Source: Pseudomonadota bacterium (lineage in GTDB: Bacteria > Myxococcota > Myxococcia > Myxococcales > Myxococcaceae). Taken from it: 64,000 nt of DNA. A program made the translations under genes and the position numbers. Location: NCBI GenBank assembly GCA_023426545.1, contig JAFAAN010000014.1, forward strand, positions 20,849 to 84,848. The letters are read 5' to 3'. Positions within the stretch are counted from its first letter, which is position 1. Every line of letters starts with the position of its first letter. The notes beneath the pieces were generated by a model. The model saw only the letters and a program-made list of their open reading frames with translations, did no database searches and was not told where the DNA came from. Below, in pieces: positions 33,757 to 44,200 of this stretch.

Positions 33757-36084
33757 TCAGGGCTTTTCCTGGGACTGTGCCTTGGGTGGCACCGTGAATG
33801 TGCCCACCTCGACATGCGACGACGCCAGCGGCCGGCCATCCGCGCCCTTGCCGCCGATGCGCGAGCCATCCCCTCCCGCGTGCCACAGCCCCACCTGGAC
33901 CTTCCACGCCCCGGCGTCCCAGTCCTTCGTGGACATGGAGAAGGTCTCACGCAGGAGCGTGTGCCGCGGCGCCTGGGCGAGGAAGAAGGTGCCGCCGAGC
34001 ACCGCGTGGTCCGCGTTCTTCCGCTTGCTGCCCGGGGGCCCTGGGAGGTGGACGAAGATGCCCGCCGAGCGGGGGACCGGCCCGGTGATGCGCCAGTACA
34101 GCACCAGGTGGACCAGCCCCTCCGTATCCGGCGCCGCGGGGACCTCCGCCGCCACCAGCTCCACGGGCACGTCGAACCGGGCCCCCAGGGGCCTCGCGTC
34201 CGGCGGCGGCGCAGACACGAGCATCGGCGAGCCATCCGGGTTCAGGGGCACCGCGCGCGCCACCGGCTCCGTCGACGTCCCCAGCAGCACGGCCCACGCG
34301 GCCAGCGGGACACAGGCCACGCCGAGGGCCGCGGGCCCCAGCCGCCCGCGCAGCCTCCAGGCCACGAGGCCCAGCCCCAGCCACGCGAGCGCGGAGACGA
34401 GCGCTCCGCCGATGCCAGAGCGGGGCAGGAAGCGCAGCACCACGCGGTGCGTCCCCGCCGCCACCCGCACGCCCAGCAGCCCGTCGTGCGAGACGACCTC
34501 CCCCGCCGAGGACTTCCAGCCCGGGTGCCAGTTCTGGTTGACCAGCAGCAGTGTGGGCCGGGTGGCCGTCACGTCCACCGTCACGCGGTTGGGCGTCCAC
34601 TCCACGCGGCGCGCGGTGCCCGCGGACGCATCTTCCAGGTACTCCTCCTGGGGCAGGTCGCCGCGCAGGCGCTCCGACATGGGCACGGGCCACGCCTCGC
34701 CGCAGGCGATGGAGCCCCGGTTGAGCGCCAGGAAGTAGCCCTGGGCCCAGCGGTTGCCGCGGGCCTGCGCGAAGGGGCGCTCCGCCTCTTCGGGCACGGG
34801 GCCGGGCGAGGGCACCATCTGCGACCAGCGGCTGAGCCGGTCGAAGGCGCGGACCTGGAAGCCCCACCCCACGGCGATGACGACGCAGGCCACCGCGGCC
34901 GCCGTGGGCCACCATGACGCGGCCACGCGGCTGGCCGGCACGCGCCACGTTCGCGCCAGCACCACGGCGAGTCCCAGCGCCATCAGCTCCGCGAGGAAGA
35001 ACCCGGCGGGGACGAGGAAGCGCTCGGGATAGCGCAGCGTCCCGAAGACGGGCAGCAGCCGCAGCGCGCCGAACAGCGAGGGCGCCGCCGCGTATCCGGC
35101 CGCCATCCACACGCACAGCGCCGCCAGCGCCGCCGGGTACAGCGCGCGGCGCCACGCCCACGCGGCGAGGGGAATCAGCGCGAGCGCCGCGGGCGCGAGG
35201 AAGAAGTTGCCCGGGTCGCTGTAGCCGGAGCGCGCCGGGAGCTGGAGCAGCATGCGCGCCAGCTCCTCCGCGGAGTTGCCAGGAGTGCCCGCCATGATGC
35301 GCGGCGCCGAGCGCATGGTCTCCACCAGCGGCCACAGCCGGAACGCGCAGGCGCCCAGGGTGAACACGGCGGTGGCACCCAGGGCCCACAGCGCCGCCTT
35401 GCGCCGGGGCGCCGCCCGCAGGCCGTGCAGCGTGCGCCCGGCTTCCAGCGCGACGAAGAGCGCGCCCATGGGCACCGGGTAGGTGCCGCCGAAGCCCAGC
35501 AGCAGCGCGAAGGTGCCCGCCACCACCGCGGCGCCACGGAGGCTCCCCTCCGCCGCGCGGCGCGTGCCCCAGAGCAGCCACGGCAGCAGCAGGAAGCCTG
35601 CGAAGTTGAGCCAGCCAATGGACCACGACAGCGCGGTGAAGCCCGCCAGGCCGAACAGCGGCGCCGCGCCCAGCGCGCCCAGCGCGGAGCCCACGCGCCG
35701 CCGCGCGTAGTGGAAGAAGCCCTCCATGCCGAGCACGAGGAAGGCCCACAGCAGCAGCGGCTCCGCGGGGCGCGCCCCCAGCAGTGTGGACACCAGCAGC
35801 GTGGGCGACGCCACCCGCGTCTGCGGGCTGCCCAGCGCGTACTGCCCGCCGCAGGCCCAGGGGTTCCACAGCGGGAGCTGCCCGTAGTGCGTCACCGTGC
35901 GCGTCCCCGCGTCCTCGTACGAGTGCAGCAGGTGCGCGTCGCGGAAGTCATTCATCCCGCCGGCCTGTTCGAGCGGGCGCCAGCTCGCGGCCAGCGCCAG
36001 CGCGGCGAAGAGGGCCAGTCGCAGGCTGGTGAGGGTGGCGGCGCGGTGGGCGAAGCGGAGCAGCCTGCGGGGTGGGGGAATCAT
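33757..36084 (-). CDS. Polytopic membrane protein, YfhO/GT-C-like
   Basis: A 775-residue integral membrane protein. TM1 lies at about residues 18-36; a first outer loop contains NPWACGGQYALGSPQT, a pattern found in YfhO-like and GT-C membrane glycosyltransferases. About ten further helices follow up to residue 400. After that comes a large periplasmic region with RVTVDVTATRPTLLLVNQNWHPGWK, the typical YfhO-type C-terminal motif, a further TM pair near residues 560-600, and a final beta-rich domain. YfhO proteins take part in cell-wall or lipid-linked glycosylation. The substrate is unknown. It overlaps no gene and is followed by gloA 63 bases later. Confidence 0.78.
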   Translation of the reverse strand: MIPPPRRLLRFAHRAATLTSLRLALFAALALAASWRPLEQAGGMNDFRDAHLLHSYEDAGTRTVTHYGQLPLWNPWACGGQYALGSPQTRVASPTLLVSTLLGARPAEPLLLWAFLVLGMEGFFHYARRRVGSALGALGAAPLFGLAGFTALSWSIGWLNFAGFLLLPWLLWGTRRAAEGSLRGAAVVAGTFALLLGFGGTYPVPMGALFVALEAGRTLHGLRAAPRRKAALWALGATAVFTLGACAFRLWPLVETMRSAPRIMAGTPGNSAEELARMLLQLPARSGYSDPGNFFLAPAALALIPLAAWAWRRALYPAALAALCVWMAAGYAAAPSLFGALRLLPVFGTLRYPERFLVPAGFFLAELMALGLAVVLARTWRVPASRVAASWWPTAAAVACVVIAVGWGFQVRAFDRLSRWSQMVPSPGPVPEEAERPFAQARGNRWAQGYFLALNRGSIACGEAWPVPMSERLRGDLPQEEYLEDASAGTARRVEWTPNRVTVDVTATRPTLLLVNQNWHPGWKSSAGEVVSHDGLLGVRVAAGTHRVVLRFLPRSGIGGALVSALAWLGLGLVAWRLRGRLGPAALGVACVPLAAWAVLLGTSTEPVARAVPLNPDGSPMLVSAPPPDARPLGARFDVPVELVAAEVPAAPDTEGLVHLVLYWRITGPVPRSAGIFVHLPGPPGSKRKNADHAVLGGTFFLAQAPRHTLLRETFSMSTKDWDAGAWKVQVGLWHAGGDGSRIGGKGADGRPLASSHVEVGTFTVPPKAQSQEKP

Positions 36085-36102
36085 GGGCGGGGAGCGCCGG
36101 GC

Positions 36103-36495
36103 TCAGTCATAGAAGGGGCGGGGCTTGCAGGGGCTGGCGGTGGCCTTGCGCGGCGGCGGCACGGCGTGGCTGCGCAGCTCCGCGTCGATGGCCTCCATGA
36201 CGTCCGTCACCGGCACGTGCCGGCGGCGGGCCTCGTCCACCGCCCACCTGCGCTCGGAGGCGCCGAAGTCGTCGTCCTGGGACCAGCGGTCACCGGGGAA
36301 GGCGCTGCGGGACTTGCGCCGCCACTCCGCTTCCTGGTCCGCGGCGGCGCGGCCCACCTGCTCGTGCTCGGCCGCGGACAGGCGCTGAGGGGGCGGAGGC
36401 ATCCGGGCCGTGGCCGAGCGCACCACCGCGGTGGCGCCGCACAGCGCGAACGCCAGCCACCCCACCTGTGCCGCTCGACGCCAGCTCGCACCCAT
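36103..36495 (-). CDS. Hypothetical exported/membrane-anchored protein
   Basis: A 130-residue protein with an N-terminal hydrophobic segment (residues 9-27) that may be a signal anchor. The rest is charged and contains EHEQVGRAAADQEAEWRRKS, DRWSQDDDFGASERRW and a C-terminal Pro/Lys/Cys stretch ending CKPRPFYD. It has no known motif. It lies 18 bases upstream of the YfhO-like gene on the same strand and may be co-expressed with it. Confidence 0.65.
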   Translation of the reverse strand: MGASWRRAAQVGWLAFALCGATAVVRSATARMPPPPQRLSAAEHEQVGRAAADQEAEWRRKSRSAFPGDRWSQDDDFGASERRWAVDEARRRHVPVTDVMEAIDAELRSHAVPPPRKATASPCKPRPFYD

Positions 36496-36514
36496 GAGGG
36501 CGCTCTACCCCAAG

Positions 36515-37687
36515 TCAGCCCCGGCCGTCCTCATCGGTGTCGGCCTCCAGGCCGTGGGGATCGGCGAGCACCCGGCGCGCTCGCTCCATCAGCTCCACCA
36601 CGAGCTGGCCGGCCGGCTGCACGCTCTCGATGCGGGCCATGCTGGCGCCGCTGGCCGGCATGGCCATCTCCTCCAGGTCGCCCTCGGTGTCGGGCGTGGG
36701 CGCGAAGGCGCTGAACCGCGGCACGTCCACGGTGGGGCCGCCGCCTGGGAGGTCCGGGGAGAGCCGGGTGGTGCCCACGCGCTCGGAGGGCGGGCGGGCC
36801 AGGGGGGCACGCTCCTCGCGGCCCGTCCACTCGCGCACCACGCGGTTGCGCAGCACGCGCATGCGCTGGCCGGGCCACTCCGCCCCGAAGATGGTGGTGA
36901 GGTCCGAGTCGCCCGCGTCGCCGTCGACGATGCGCTGCTTGTACGCCGGGTGCGCGTGGGCCTCCACGGAGGCCACCATGCGCGTGCTCACCCAGACGCC
37001 GTCCGCGCCATGGAAGAGGGCTCGCGCGGCGCTCGGCCCGTCGGCGATGCCACCCGCGGCGAGCACGGGCACGGTGTCCGTCAGCGCGCGCAGCTCGCGC
37101 ACCAGGGGCAGCGTGGGCGTGGTGCTGTGGTTGATGCCGGACGCCTGCCGGCCCTGGGCGATGAGGCCGTCCGCGCCCAGCGACAGGGCCTGCCGCGCGG
37201 CATCCGCCGAAGGCGCCTGGAGCCACACGCGGATGCCCGCGGCCTTCAGGGCCGCCACCCACTCCGCGGGAGGCAGGGCGCCGTGGAAGGAGACGATGGG
37301 GACGCGGCGGGCGACGCACACGTCGAGGTGCTCGCGCGTGGTGGCGTGCCGGTCCCCGTTCCGCGCCACGAGGAGGTTCGCGCCGAAGGGCTTCCGCGTG
37401 CCTGCCTGGATGGCCTGGAGGCGGGCGTCCAGGACGTCCGGCGGCTCCGGCGCGACGCCGAGCATGCCCACGCCGCCCGCCTCCGAGACGGCGAGGACCA
37501 GCGGGGGCAGGGACACGAAGGGCATGCCATCGCTGACGAATGGATAGTTCACGCCCAGCGCACGCGTCAGCCGCGTGTGCAGCGTGTTGCCCTCCAGGAC
37601 GTAGATGGGAGGCCGCCGGGGCTCTGCTGGACCGGCGTCACTGCGCTCCTCATCGGGCGGGGAACGTCCGTCATTCGCTCCGTTCAT
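36515..37687 (-). CDS. Nitronate monooxygenase (2-nitropropane dioxygenase family)
   Basis: A 390-residue FMN enzyme. The start ATG 37687 (MNGANDG) has a CAGGAGA site upstream and a short disordered leader. The TIM-barrel signatures are GMPFVSLPPLVLAVSEAGGVGMLG at the N-terminal flavin site, then FGANLLV and VLAAGGIADGPSAARALFHGADGVWVSTRMVAS for FMN phosphate binding. Nitronate monooxygenases detoxify nitroalkanes, and relatives include enoyl-ACP reductase FabK. The C-terminal 120 residues (from about 270) have a Pro-rich loop and a helical end. It lies next to hypothetical and GNAT genes without obvious linkage. Confidence 0.85.
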   Translation of the reverse strand: MNGANDGRSPPDEERSDAGPAEPRRPPIYVLEGNTLHTRLTRALGVNYPFVSDGMPFVSLPPLVLAVSEAGGVGMLGVAPEPPDVLDARLQAIQAGTRKPFGANLLVARNGDRHATTREHLDVCVARRVPIVSFHGALPPAEWVAALKAAGIRVWLQAPSADAARQALSLGADGLIAQGRQASGINHSTTPTLPLVRELRALTDTVPVLAAGGIADGPSAARALFHGADGVWVSTRMVASVEAHAHPAYKQRIVDGDAGDSDLTTIFGAEWPGQRMRVLRNRVVREWTGREERAPLARPPSERVGTTRLSPDLPGGGPTVDVPRFSAFAPTPDTEGDLEEMAMPASGASMARIESVQPAGQLVVELMERARRVLADPHGLEADTDEDGRG

Positions 37688-37778
37688 CGGGTCTCCTGGG
37701 GCTCTGGCAGGCGCGCCGGCTCCTCCAAGGTTACCAGCACCCCTCGCGTCCCAGAGGCGGGGAGCGGCGGAGGGCCGC

Positions 37779-38261
37779 TCAGGCTGGTTGCCGGGTGACA
37801 GGTGGGGACCCGGCCTGGGCGGCAAGTGTCTTGCGCATGTTGCGGTGGGGGATTCCCACCTCGGTATAGGGCTCGCCGAAGACGGCGTAGCCCAGCCGCT
37901 CGTAGAAGGGGATGGCGTGCTCGCGCGCGTGCAGGTGGACCTGACGGAACCCGCGCCGGGCCAGCTCCGCTTCCAACTCACGCACCAGCCGGGCGCCCAG
38001 GCCCTGGCCCTGGAGGTGCGGGGCCACGGCCATCTGGAACAGCCGGCCGCCGTGCGCGTCCTCGGGGTTGAAGAGGACACACCCGAGCACGGTGCTTCCC
38101 TGGTGCGCCACCAGGTGCAGGCTGTCCGCCTCGAAGGGGAACGCGACGTCGGCGCGGGTGTGGCCCAGCGGCTCGCGCAGCACGCGGAAGCGCAGCTCCA
38201 GCTCGCCTTCGTACAGCGCGTGCCCGGGCTGGATGAAGGTGAGGAGCGCGCCGGACGTCAT
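37779..38261 (-). CDS. GNAT-family N-acetyltransferase
   Basis: A 160-residue acetyltransferase. Acetyl-CoA binding motif A reads FQMAVAPHLQGQGLGARLVRELE (positions about 74-96), and motif B reads IPFYERLGYAVFGEPYTE, both typical of the GNAT fold. It would acetylate an amine or protein; the substrate is unknown. The start ATG 38261 lies one base after the stop of the large TonB-type receptor gene, so the two may be co-transcribed. Confidence 0.85.
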   Translation of the reverse strand: MTSGALLTFIQPGHALYEGELELRFRVLREPLGHTRADVAFPFEADSLHLVAHQGSTVLGCVLFNPEDAHGGRLFQMAVAPHLQGQGLGARLVRELEAELARRGFRQVHLHAREHAIPFYERLGYAVFGEPYTEVGIPHRNMRKTLAAQAGSPPVTRQPA

Positions 38262-38262
38262 G

Positions 38263-41139
38263 TCAGAAGGTCCCCGTGAGCTGGAGCGTGAAGGTGCGGC
38301 CGTACTGGGGCACCGGCGCGATGGAGTTCTCGTCCGACACGGGCAGCGAGTAGCGGGCGTCCAGCAGGTTGTGCACGCCGGCGAAGTAGCGCAGCGGGCC
38401 GTAGTCGCCCGACAGGCCGAAGCCCACGAGCAGCGCCTCGCCGCTCTCCGCGCCGCCGGGGGCGGTGGGGCGCGCGCTCTGGTAGATGGCCTGCGTGGCC
38501 AGGCGCATGTCGCCGGCGCCGATGGGCATCATCATCCGGCCGGCGACGAGGTGCGCGGGCGCCGCGGAGGCGACCTCCTCCGAGGCGTTGCGCAGCTTCA
38601 CGTAGGAGTAGCTCAAGTCCACCAGCAGCCAGCGGCCCGGCTGCCAGTGAATGCCGGCCTCCGCGCCCCAGGCCAGCGTCGTGCCGTCGGTGTTCATGTA
38701 GCGCAGGCAGGGCGCGCCGCCGCAGTCGCCCGACGTCGTGGGCTCCGCGCTGAGCTGCACGAGCCGGGAGATGCGGTTGTGGTAGCCGGCGACGGTGAGG
38801 CGCAGCTCGTCCGTCAGGTCGTGCGCGTGCTCCAGCTCGAAGGTGGTGATGGTCTCCGACCGCAGGTTCAGCGCCGCGCCCACGGAGACGCCGTCCGCGT
38901 AGTAGAGCTCGTAGACGTTGGGGGCGCGGAAGGCGTTACCGGCCACCAGCTTGGTGATGCCCTGCTCGTAGGGCTTCGCGATGACGGCCAGCCGCGGGGT
39001 GATGGGCGTGCTGTCCAGGTCCACGTACTTGTCCAGGCGCAGTCCGGCCGAGAGGCTCAGCCGCGGGTGGACCTTCCACTCGTCGAGCAGGTACGCCGAC
39101 AGCAGCGTGCGCGCCTTCGTCTCCAGGGGCATGGCCCCGGCGTCCTGCCGCACGCGAATCTGGGCCTGTCCCTCCACGCCAATCGTGAGGACGTTGCCCT
39201 CGAAGAGGCCGAGGCGCGCGCGGGCCTCGGCGCTGAGCCAGTCCGCCGCGCCGCCCTCGGTCCGGGGGCCGCCGTCCTCCTCCGGGTAGACGTAGGTGCC
39301 CTCGTAGCGGCTGAGGTCGAACGCGCCGCGCAGCGACAGGCTGAAGCGCTCGGTGAACTGGCGCTCGTAGCGGGCCTCGGCGAAGGCGCGCAGGTCCTCC
39401 ACGGTGTTGCCCTCGGTGCCGGGCACGGTGCCGTAGGGCGCGGTGGGCAGCTCCTTCTTGCGCACGTTGAACTGGGCCTGGAAGGACAGGTCTCCCACGC
39501 GGGCCCGGAGCGAGCCGCCCGCGGCGCGCTCCGCGTCCAGCCCGGAGATGAGGGGGCCGTTGACGCCCAGCCGGGTGGTGTCCGCGCCCGTGGAGCCCAG
39601 GGCGGCGGCGCTCACCAGCACCGAGCGGTTGCCGTCCTCCCACGACGCGGTGGCGTGGCCACGGGTGGTGCCCAGCGCGCCCACCGCGCCCGTCACCTCC
39701 AGGTGCTTGTCCGAGCCCAGCGACTCGCGGGGCACCACGTTGATGACGGCGAAGAAGGCGCCCGTACCGTACAGGGCGCTGCCAGGGCCGCGGACCACCT
39801 CGATGCGCTCCACCTCCTGGATGTCCACGCTCAGGTCGCGGGCGGCGAAGCCCTGGCCGGCCCAGACGTCGTTCATGGAGTGGCCGTCCCAGAGGATGAG
39901 GATGCGCGTGTTGAGGTCACCCGGCGGCGAGAAGCCGCGCACGCCCAGGTACGTATAGGTCCGGTCGTCGGTGACGTAGAAGCCGCGCACGCCGGCCACC
40001 GCCTCGGCGACGGTGCGCCAGCCGAAGGCGCGCAGCTCCTCCTGCGTGAGCACGGTGGTGGAGGCGGGGGCCTCGTCGACGGTGACCAGGCTCTTGGACG
40101 CGGCGCGCACCGGGGGCGGCGCGTAGCGCAGCTCGGCGTGGACCTTCACCTCTTCCTCCGCCACCACTGTCACCGTCTGGCGGAGCGGGCGCACCTCGCG
40201 GCTCTCGACCTCCAGCGTGTGCTCGCCCTCCGGGAGGGTGACGACGGTGGGCGTGAAGCCGGCGGGCTTGCCGTCCACGCGCACCGTGGCGCCGTCGCGG
40301 TTGGCCGTCACCACGAGCCGCCCGCTGGGGCGGTCCTGGGGCCGCAGCGCCACGGCGAGAGGGACATTGCCGTCGGCGGGGACGTCCACCACGTACTGGC
40401 CGGCCGCGTAGCCGGGCGCGCGTACGTGGAGCACGCGCTGGCCGGGCGGCAGCCGCACGCGCCCGGGCACCCGCGCCAGGACATTGCCGTTGGGGGCGTC
40501 GCGAATCTCCGCGCCCTCCGGCGTGCCCGTCACCTCGACGCCGCCGGTGATGAGGGTGAGGTCGAAGGTCTGGTCCATCTCACGGCCGCGCACCAGGGTG
40601 AGGGTGGCCTCCGCGGGGCGGTAGCCGTCCTTCTTCACCATGACCTTGTGGCGGCCGGGCGTCAGCGCGAGCGTCTGGGGAGAGCGGCCCCGGCTGCCCA
40701 GGTCCATGCGGTCCACGTAGACGTCGGCGCCCTTGGGGGTGGTGGTGACGCGTACGAGCGCGACCTTGGGGCGCAGCCGGTCCACCGAGCGGGAGACCTC
40801 GGCGGCGTCCTCCTTGGGCAGGTCCTCGGCGAGCAGGTCGTTGTAGTAGCGGTACGCCTCGTTGAACTTGCCCAGCGCCTCGAAGCAGCGGGCGATGTTG
40901 AAGAGGACGTTGCGGTTGGGCACCAGCCGGTAGCTGGTGAAGTAGGAGCGCAGCGCCTCGGCGTACTGGCCCTTCGAGTACGCCTCGTTGCCGAGCTCGA
41001 ACGCGATGTCCGCCTCATCCGCGTTGTTGTCCGCGAGCACGGGGGCGGACAGGAGGAGCAGCGACAGGAGGAACGCGAAAGAACGGGAGGCACGCATGGG
41101 ACGGTGGGCATTCTTCCCTCTCTGGCGAGGGAGGTCCAT
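38263..41139 (-). CDS. TonB-dependent receptor with N-terminal TPR and three PEGA domains
   Basis: A 958-residue outer-membrane receptor with unusual extensions. A signal peptide (about residues 15-36) is followed by a TPR-like helical region (about 45-120), three PEGA beta domains (about 125-195, 196-260, 265-340) and then a TonB plug: VLTQEELRAFGWRTVAEAVAG, LGVRGFSPPGDLNTRILILWDG and IEVVRGPGSALYGTGAF. A beta-barrel follows to the C-terminal Phe. ATG 41139 has GGAGG five bases upstream; ATG 41097 gives a shorter, classical signal peptide and is also possible. The PEGA and TPR modules would sit in the periplasm, perhaps binding peptidoglycan or carrier proteins. The substrate is unknown. Confidence 0.9.
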   Translation of the reverse strand: MDLPRQRGKNAHRPMRASRSFAFLLSLLLLSAPVLADNNADEADIAFELGNEAYSKGQYAEALRSYFTSYRLVPNRNVLFNIARCFEALGKFNEAYRYYNDLLAEDLPKEDAAEVSRSVDRLRPKVALVRVTTTPKGADVYVDRMDLGSRGRSPQTLALTPGRHKVMVKKDGYRPAEATLTLVRGREMDQTFDLTLITGGVEVTGTPEGAEIRDAPNGNVLARVPGRVRLPPGQRVLHVRAPGYAAGQYVVDVPADGNVPLAVALRPQDRPSGRLVVTANRDGATVRVDGKPAGFTPTVVTLPEGEHTLEVESREVRPLRQTVTVVAEEEVKVHAELRYAPPPVRAASKSLVTVDEAPASTTVLTQEELRAFGWRTVAEAVAGVRGFYVTDDRTYTYLGVRGFSPPGDLNTRILILWDGHSMNDVWAGQGFAARDLSVDIQEVERIEVVRGPGSALYGTGAFFAVINVVPRESLGSDKHLEVTGAVGALGTTRGHATASWEDGNRSVLVSAAALGSTGADTTRLGVNGPLISGLDAERAAGGSLRARVGDLSFQAQFNVRKKELPTAPYGTVPGTEGNTVEDLRAFAEARYERQFTERFSLSLRGAFDLSRYEGTYVYPEEDGGPRTEGGAADWLSAEARARLGLFEGNVLTIGVEGQAQIRVRQDAGAMPLETKARTLLSAYLLDEWKVHPRLSLSAGLRLDKYVDLDSTPITPRLAVIAKPYEQGITKLVAGNAFRAPNVYELYYADGVSVGAALNLRSETITTFELEHAHDLTDELRLTVAGYHNRISRLVQLSAEPTTSGDCGGAPCLRYMNTDGTTLAWGAEAGIHWQPGRWLLVDLSYSYVKLRNASEEVASAAPAHLVAGRMMMPIGAGDMRLATQAIYQSARPTAPGGAESGEALLVGFGLSGDYGPLRYFAGVHNLLDARYSLPVSDENSIAPVPQYGRTFTLQLTGTF

Positions 41140-41268
41140 GGGGGCCTCCAGGTTGCCTGCCCGATGTCGGACCCGTGGGGTAATGCTCCCTGGACACGCG
41201 GCAGGGCGTGGGGTTTCACTCCAGGGAGGCGGCAGAGGGAGGGGCGCCGTGAGCGCGGCGCCCGGGCC

Positions 41269-44200
41269 TCAATGCACCACGCCCCGGGAGGGCACGGCCG
41301 CTGCCTGGGACGTGGCGGACGGCTCGCGCATCAGCTTCTCGCCCGAGGCTTGAAGGACCTGGGTGGTGGCCCCTTCGGGGTCGCGGAAGAAGTGCGGCGT
41401 CCACAGCCGCACCAGCTGCCAGCCCTGGCTCTCCAGGACACCGGTGCGGAAGAGGTCCCACTCCACGCGGTCCGTGGCCTTGGGGTAGCGCGTGCCGTCG
41501 CACAGCACGCCGACGGTGACGTCGCCCGGCAGGTTCGGATGGTGGAGCGCGAGGTCCACGCAGAAGCCATCATTGCCCCAGTGGACGTCCGACGACACGT
41601 GGTGCCGGGCGGCCAGGTGTCCGGCCAGGGCCTGCGCGAAGGCCGAGCCCGCCTCCGTGGGCCGCACGCGCACGTCGGCTTCCGGCGGTGGCCGGGCCGC
41701 CTCATGCGCGTCATCCCCGGCCTCGCGCCGGGCCTCCTGGGCGTAGGTCTGCTCCACGGCCTCCGCGAAGCGGAGGTAGGCGAAGAGGAGCCAGCCGCCG
41801 TTGGGTTGCCGGCCCGCCTCGATGGGCGGCAGGGACTGGTAGGCCTCGCGCGGAATCGAGGTGACGAGGTGAATCTGCTCCCGGGCGCGCGTCACCAGCA
41901 CGTTGAGCCGCCGCCCACCGCCCGCGCTGCCCAGGGGGCCGAAGCGCCGGTAGAAGCGGCCCTGCCGGTCCGGGCCGTAGGTGGTGCTGATGATGAGGTG
42001 GTCGCGCTCGTCGCCCTGGACGTTCTCCAGGTTCTTGACGAAGAGGCCCTCGAACGAGCCCGAGCCCCGGCGCACGCGCGCCGCCGCCAGCCGGGCGGCG
42101 AAGGCGGCGTCGCTCGCGGCCATGTCATCGAGGACGTCGTTGATGGCGTCGCGCTGCGTGAGGTTGAAGCACGCGATGCCGATGGAGGGCGGCTGGGGGC
42201 GCGCGAGCAGCTCCTTCACCAGCGAGCCCACGGCGCGCGCCTCGATGAGGTTGGCGCGCTTCTCGTAGGTGCCCCCCACGGGGAGCAGCCGCAGCGGCGC
42301 GTGGGGCGCGCGGTGGGACGGGTGCGCGGGGATGGCCTGGAGCCGCTTGTCGTAGAAGTGGTCGTTGCTGAAGGCGATGAGGTCCGCGTTCTGTGAGCGG
42401 TAGTGCACGTCGAGGTAGCACTGGTCGATGTCGAGGTTGAGCGCCGCCGACAGCAGGTCCTCCACCTCGGCTTGCTGCTCCTCGAAGAGGCCCTGCTCCG
42501 TCTCGGCCTCCTGCTCGGCGTTCTGCACCACGGCGGATTCGAAGAAGCGCGTGGGCGGCAGCTGCTTCGGGTCGCCCGCGATGACCACGCGGTGGGCGCG
42601 GGTGAGCACGGGCAGCGCCTCTTCCAGCCGGCACTGCGAGGACTCGTCGAAGATGACGACGTCGAAGATGGGCCGGCGGGGGAAGATTTGCGCCACCGTC
42701 TGCGGGCTGGCCATCCACACGGGGCGCACGTCGAAGAGGGGGTCGCCGCCCTCGATGCCCTGGCCCGCGGCGATGACCTGGCGCACGCGCAGGGCGCGCT
42801 CGCCCCGGAGCATCAGCCGCCGGCGCAGCTCCGCGCCCTGGCCGTTGAGCCGGCCGCCCGTGCCCGCCAGCAGCCGCTCGCGCTGACGCTGCGTCCAGCG
42901 GTGGACCAGCGCATCGCGCACGAGCCCCCGCTTCTTCTCCTCCAGCACGCGGTAGCGCGAATGGGCGGCGCGCACGCGCTCGGCGTCGATGTGCTGGAGC
43001 GCCGGGTCCTCCTTCAGCCGCGCGGACGCCTCCGCCGCCAGCGTGGCCCTCAGCACCGCGCGCCAGCCGCTTTCGGCCTCCGCGCCCTGGAGCGCCAGCC
43101 GCTCCACGGCGGACGCGAGCGCCGGGGGCAGGCCCGCCAGCACCGCGCGCATGCGCAGCAGCCCTTCCACCGTGGACAGCCGTGACAGCAGCGCCGTGGT
43201 GACGGTGGCCAGGCGCTCGCCCGAGCGCAGCCCGCGCGAGCGTGCGTCGAGCCAGGCGGCGGAGAAGAGCCCGGCCTCCTGGAGCCGAGCCTCCAGCCGG
43301 GCGATGGCGTCGCCCCGGGCCGCGGACTGGCGCAGCGCGGTCAGCAGCGCCGCGCGCGCGGCCGCGTCTCCCGCCAGCGCGGTCCGCACCGCGTCCCGGC
43401 ACGAGGCGAGCGAGGGCGTGCGCTCCAGCGTCTCGAGCAGCTCGAAGAGGGACGCGTGGGTGCGGAGCGCCTGGGACAGGGCCTCGTCACCCAGCGACTC
43501 CGTGGCGCCGGGGGCGAGCGTCGCGCGGTGGTACTCGTTGAGCAGCGCGCGCGCCTTCGCGCCCGTGAAGAAGCGGGTGACGCGCTCGGCGGCGAGGACG
43601 CTCAGCGTCAGGCCGAACTGCTGGAGCACGCGGCGCGCTCCGGCCTTCCGCGCGAAGTAGAAGAACGCGTACCACCTCCGGGCGATGTCCAGGTACGAGC
43701 CCAGCGCTGCCAGCGCGGTGCTCAGCGCGCCCAGGGCCTGCGGCTGCTCGCGATGCACCAGGGCGAGCTCCGCGTCCAGCGGTCCCTCCGCGAGCACCTG
43801 GCGTTGCGCCGCCAGCCCGTCGAGCTGCGTCTTCGCGGCCCGGACCGCGTCCGGCGTCGCGGAGCCCCAGCGCGCGAGGACGTCCGGGCTCGCGGCCTCC
43901 AGCAGCGGCGCCAGCTGCTCCGCGAAGGCGGCCCGCGCCGCGCCTTCCCCGCTCGGGTCCGCGCCGAAGGCGGGCACCTCGGGCGCCGCGAGCGCATCGG
44001 CGTCTCGCGCCGCGCCGTCGGCGGCGGCCAGCCGCTCCCGGAACGTGGCCAGCGGCGTCGCGAGGTAGGTAGGGAGGTCGGTGCCCAGCGCCTCGCGCCA
44101 GGGGTTCTCCGGGTAGCCTTCCTTGCCGCCGCGCTCGAGCGCCTCGCGCACCTCGCGCTCGCGAGGGGCCACGTCGCTCAGCCGGGCGCCGGTGAGGCTC

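Noticed and set aside
38068..42396. 1442-codon plus-strand open frame
   Set aside because: Antisense to the TonB receptor and helicase genes; composition is His/Gln/Arg/Ala-rich without motifs.
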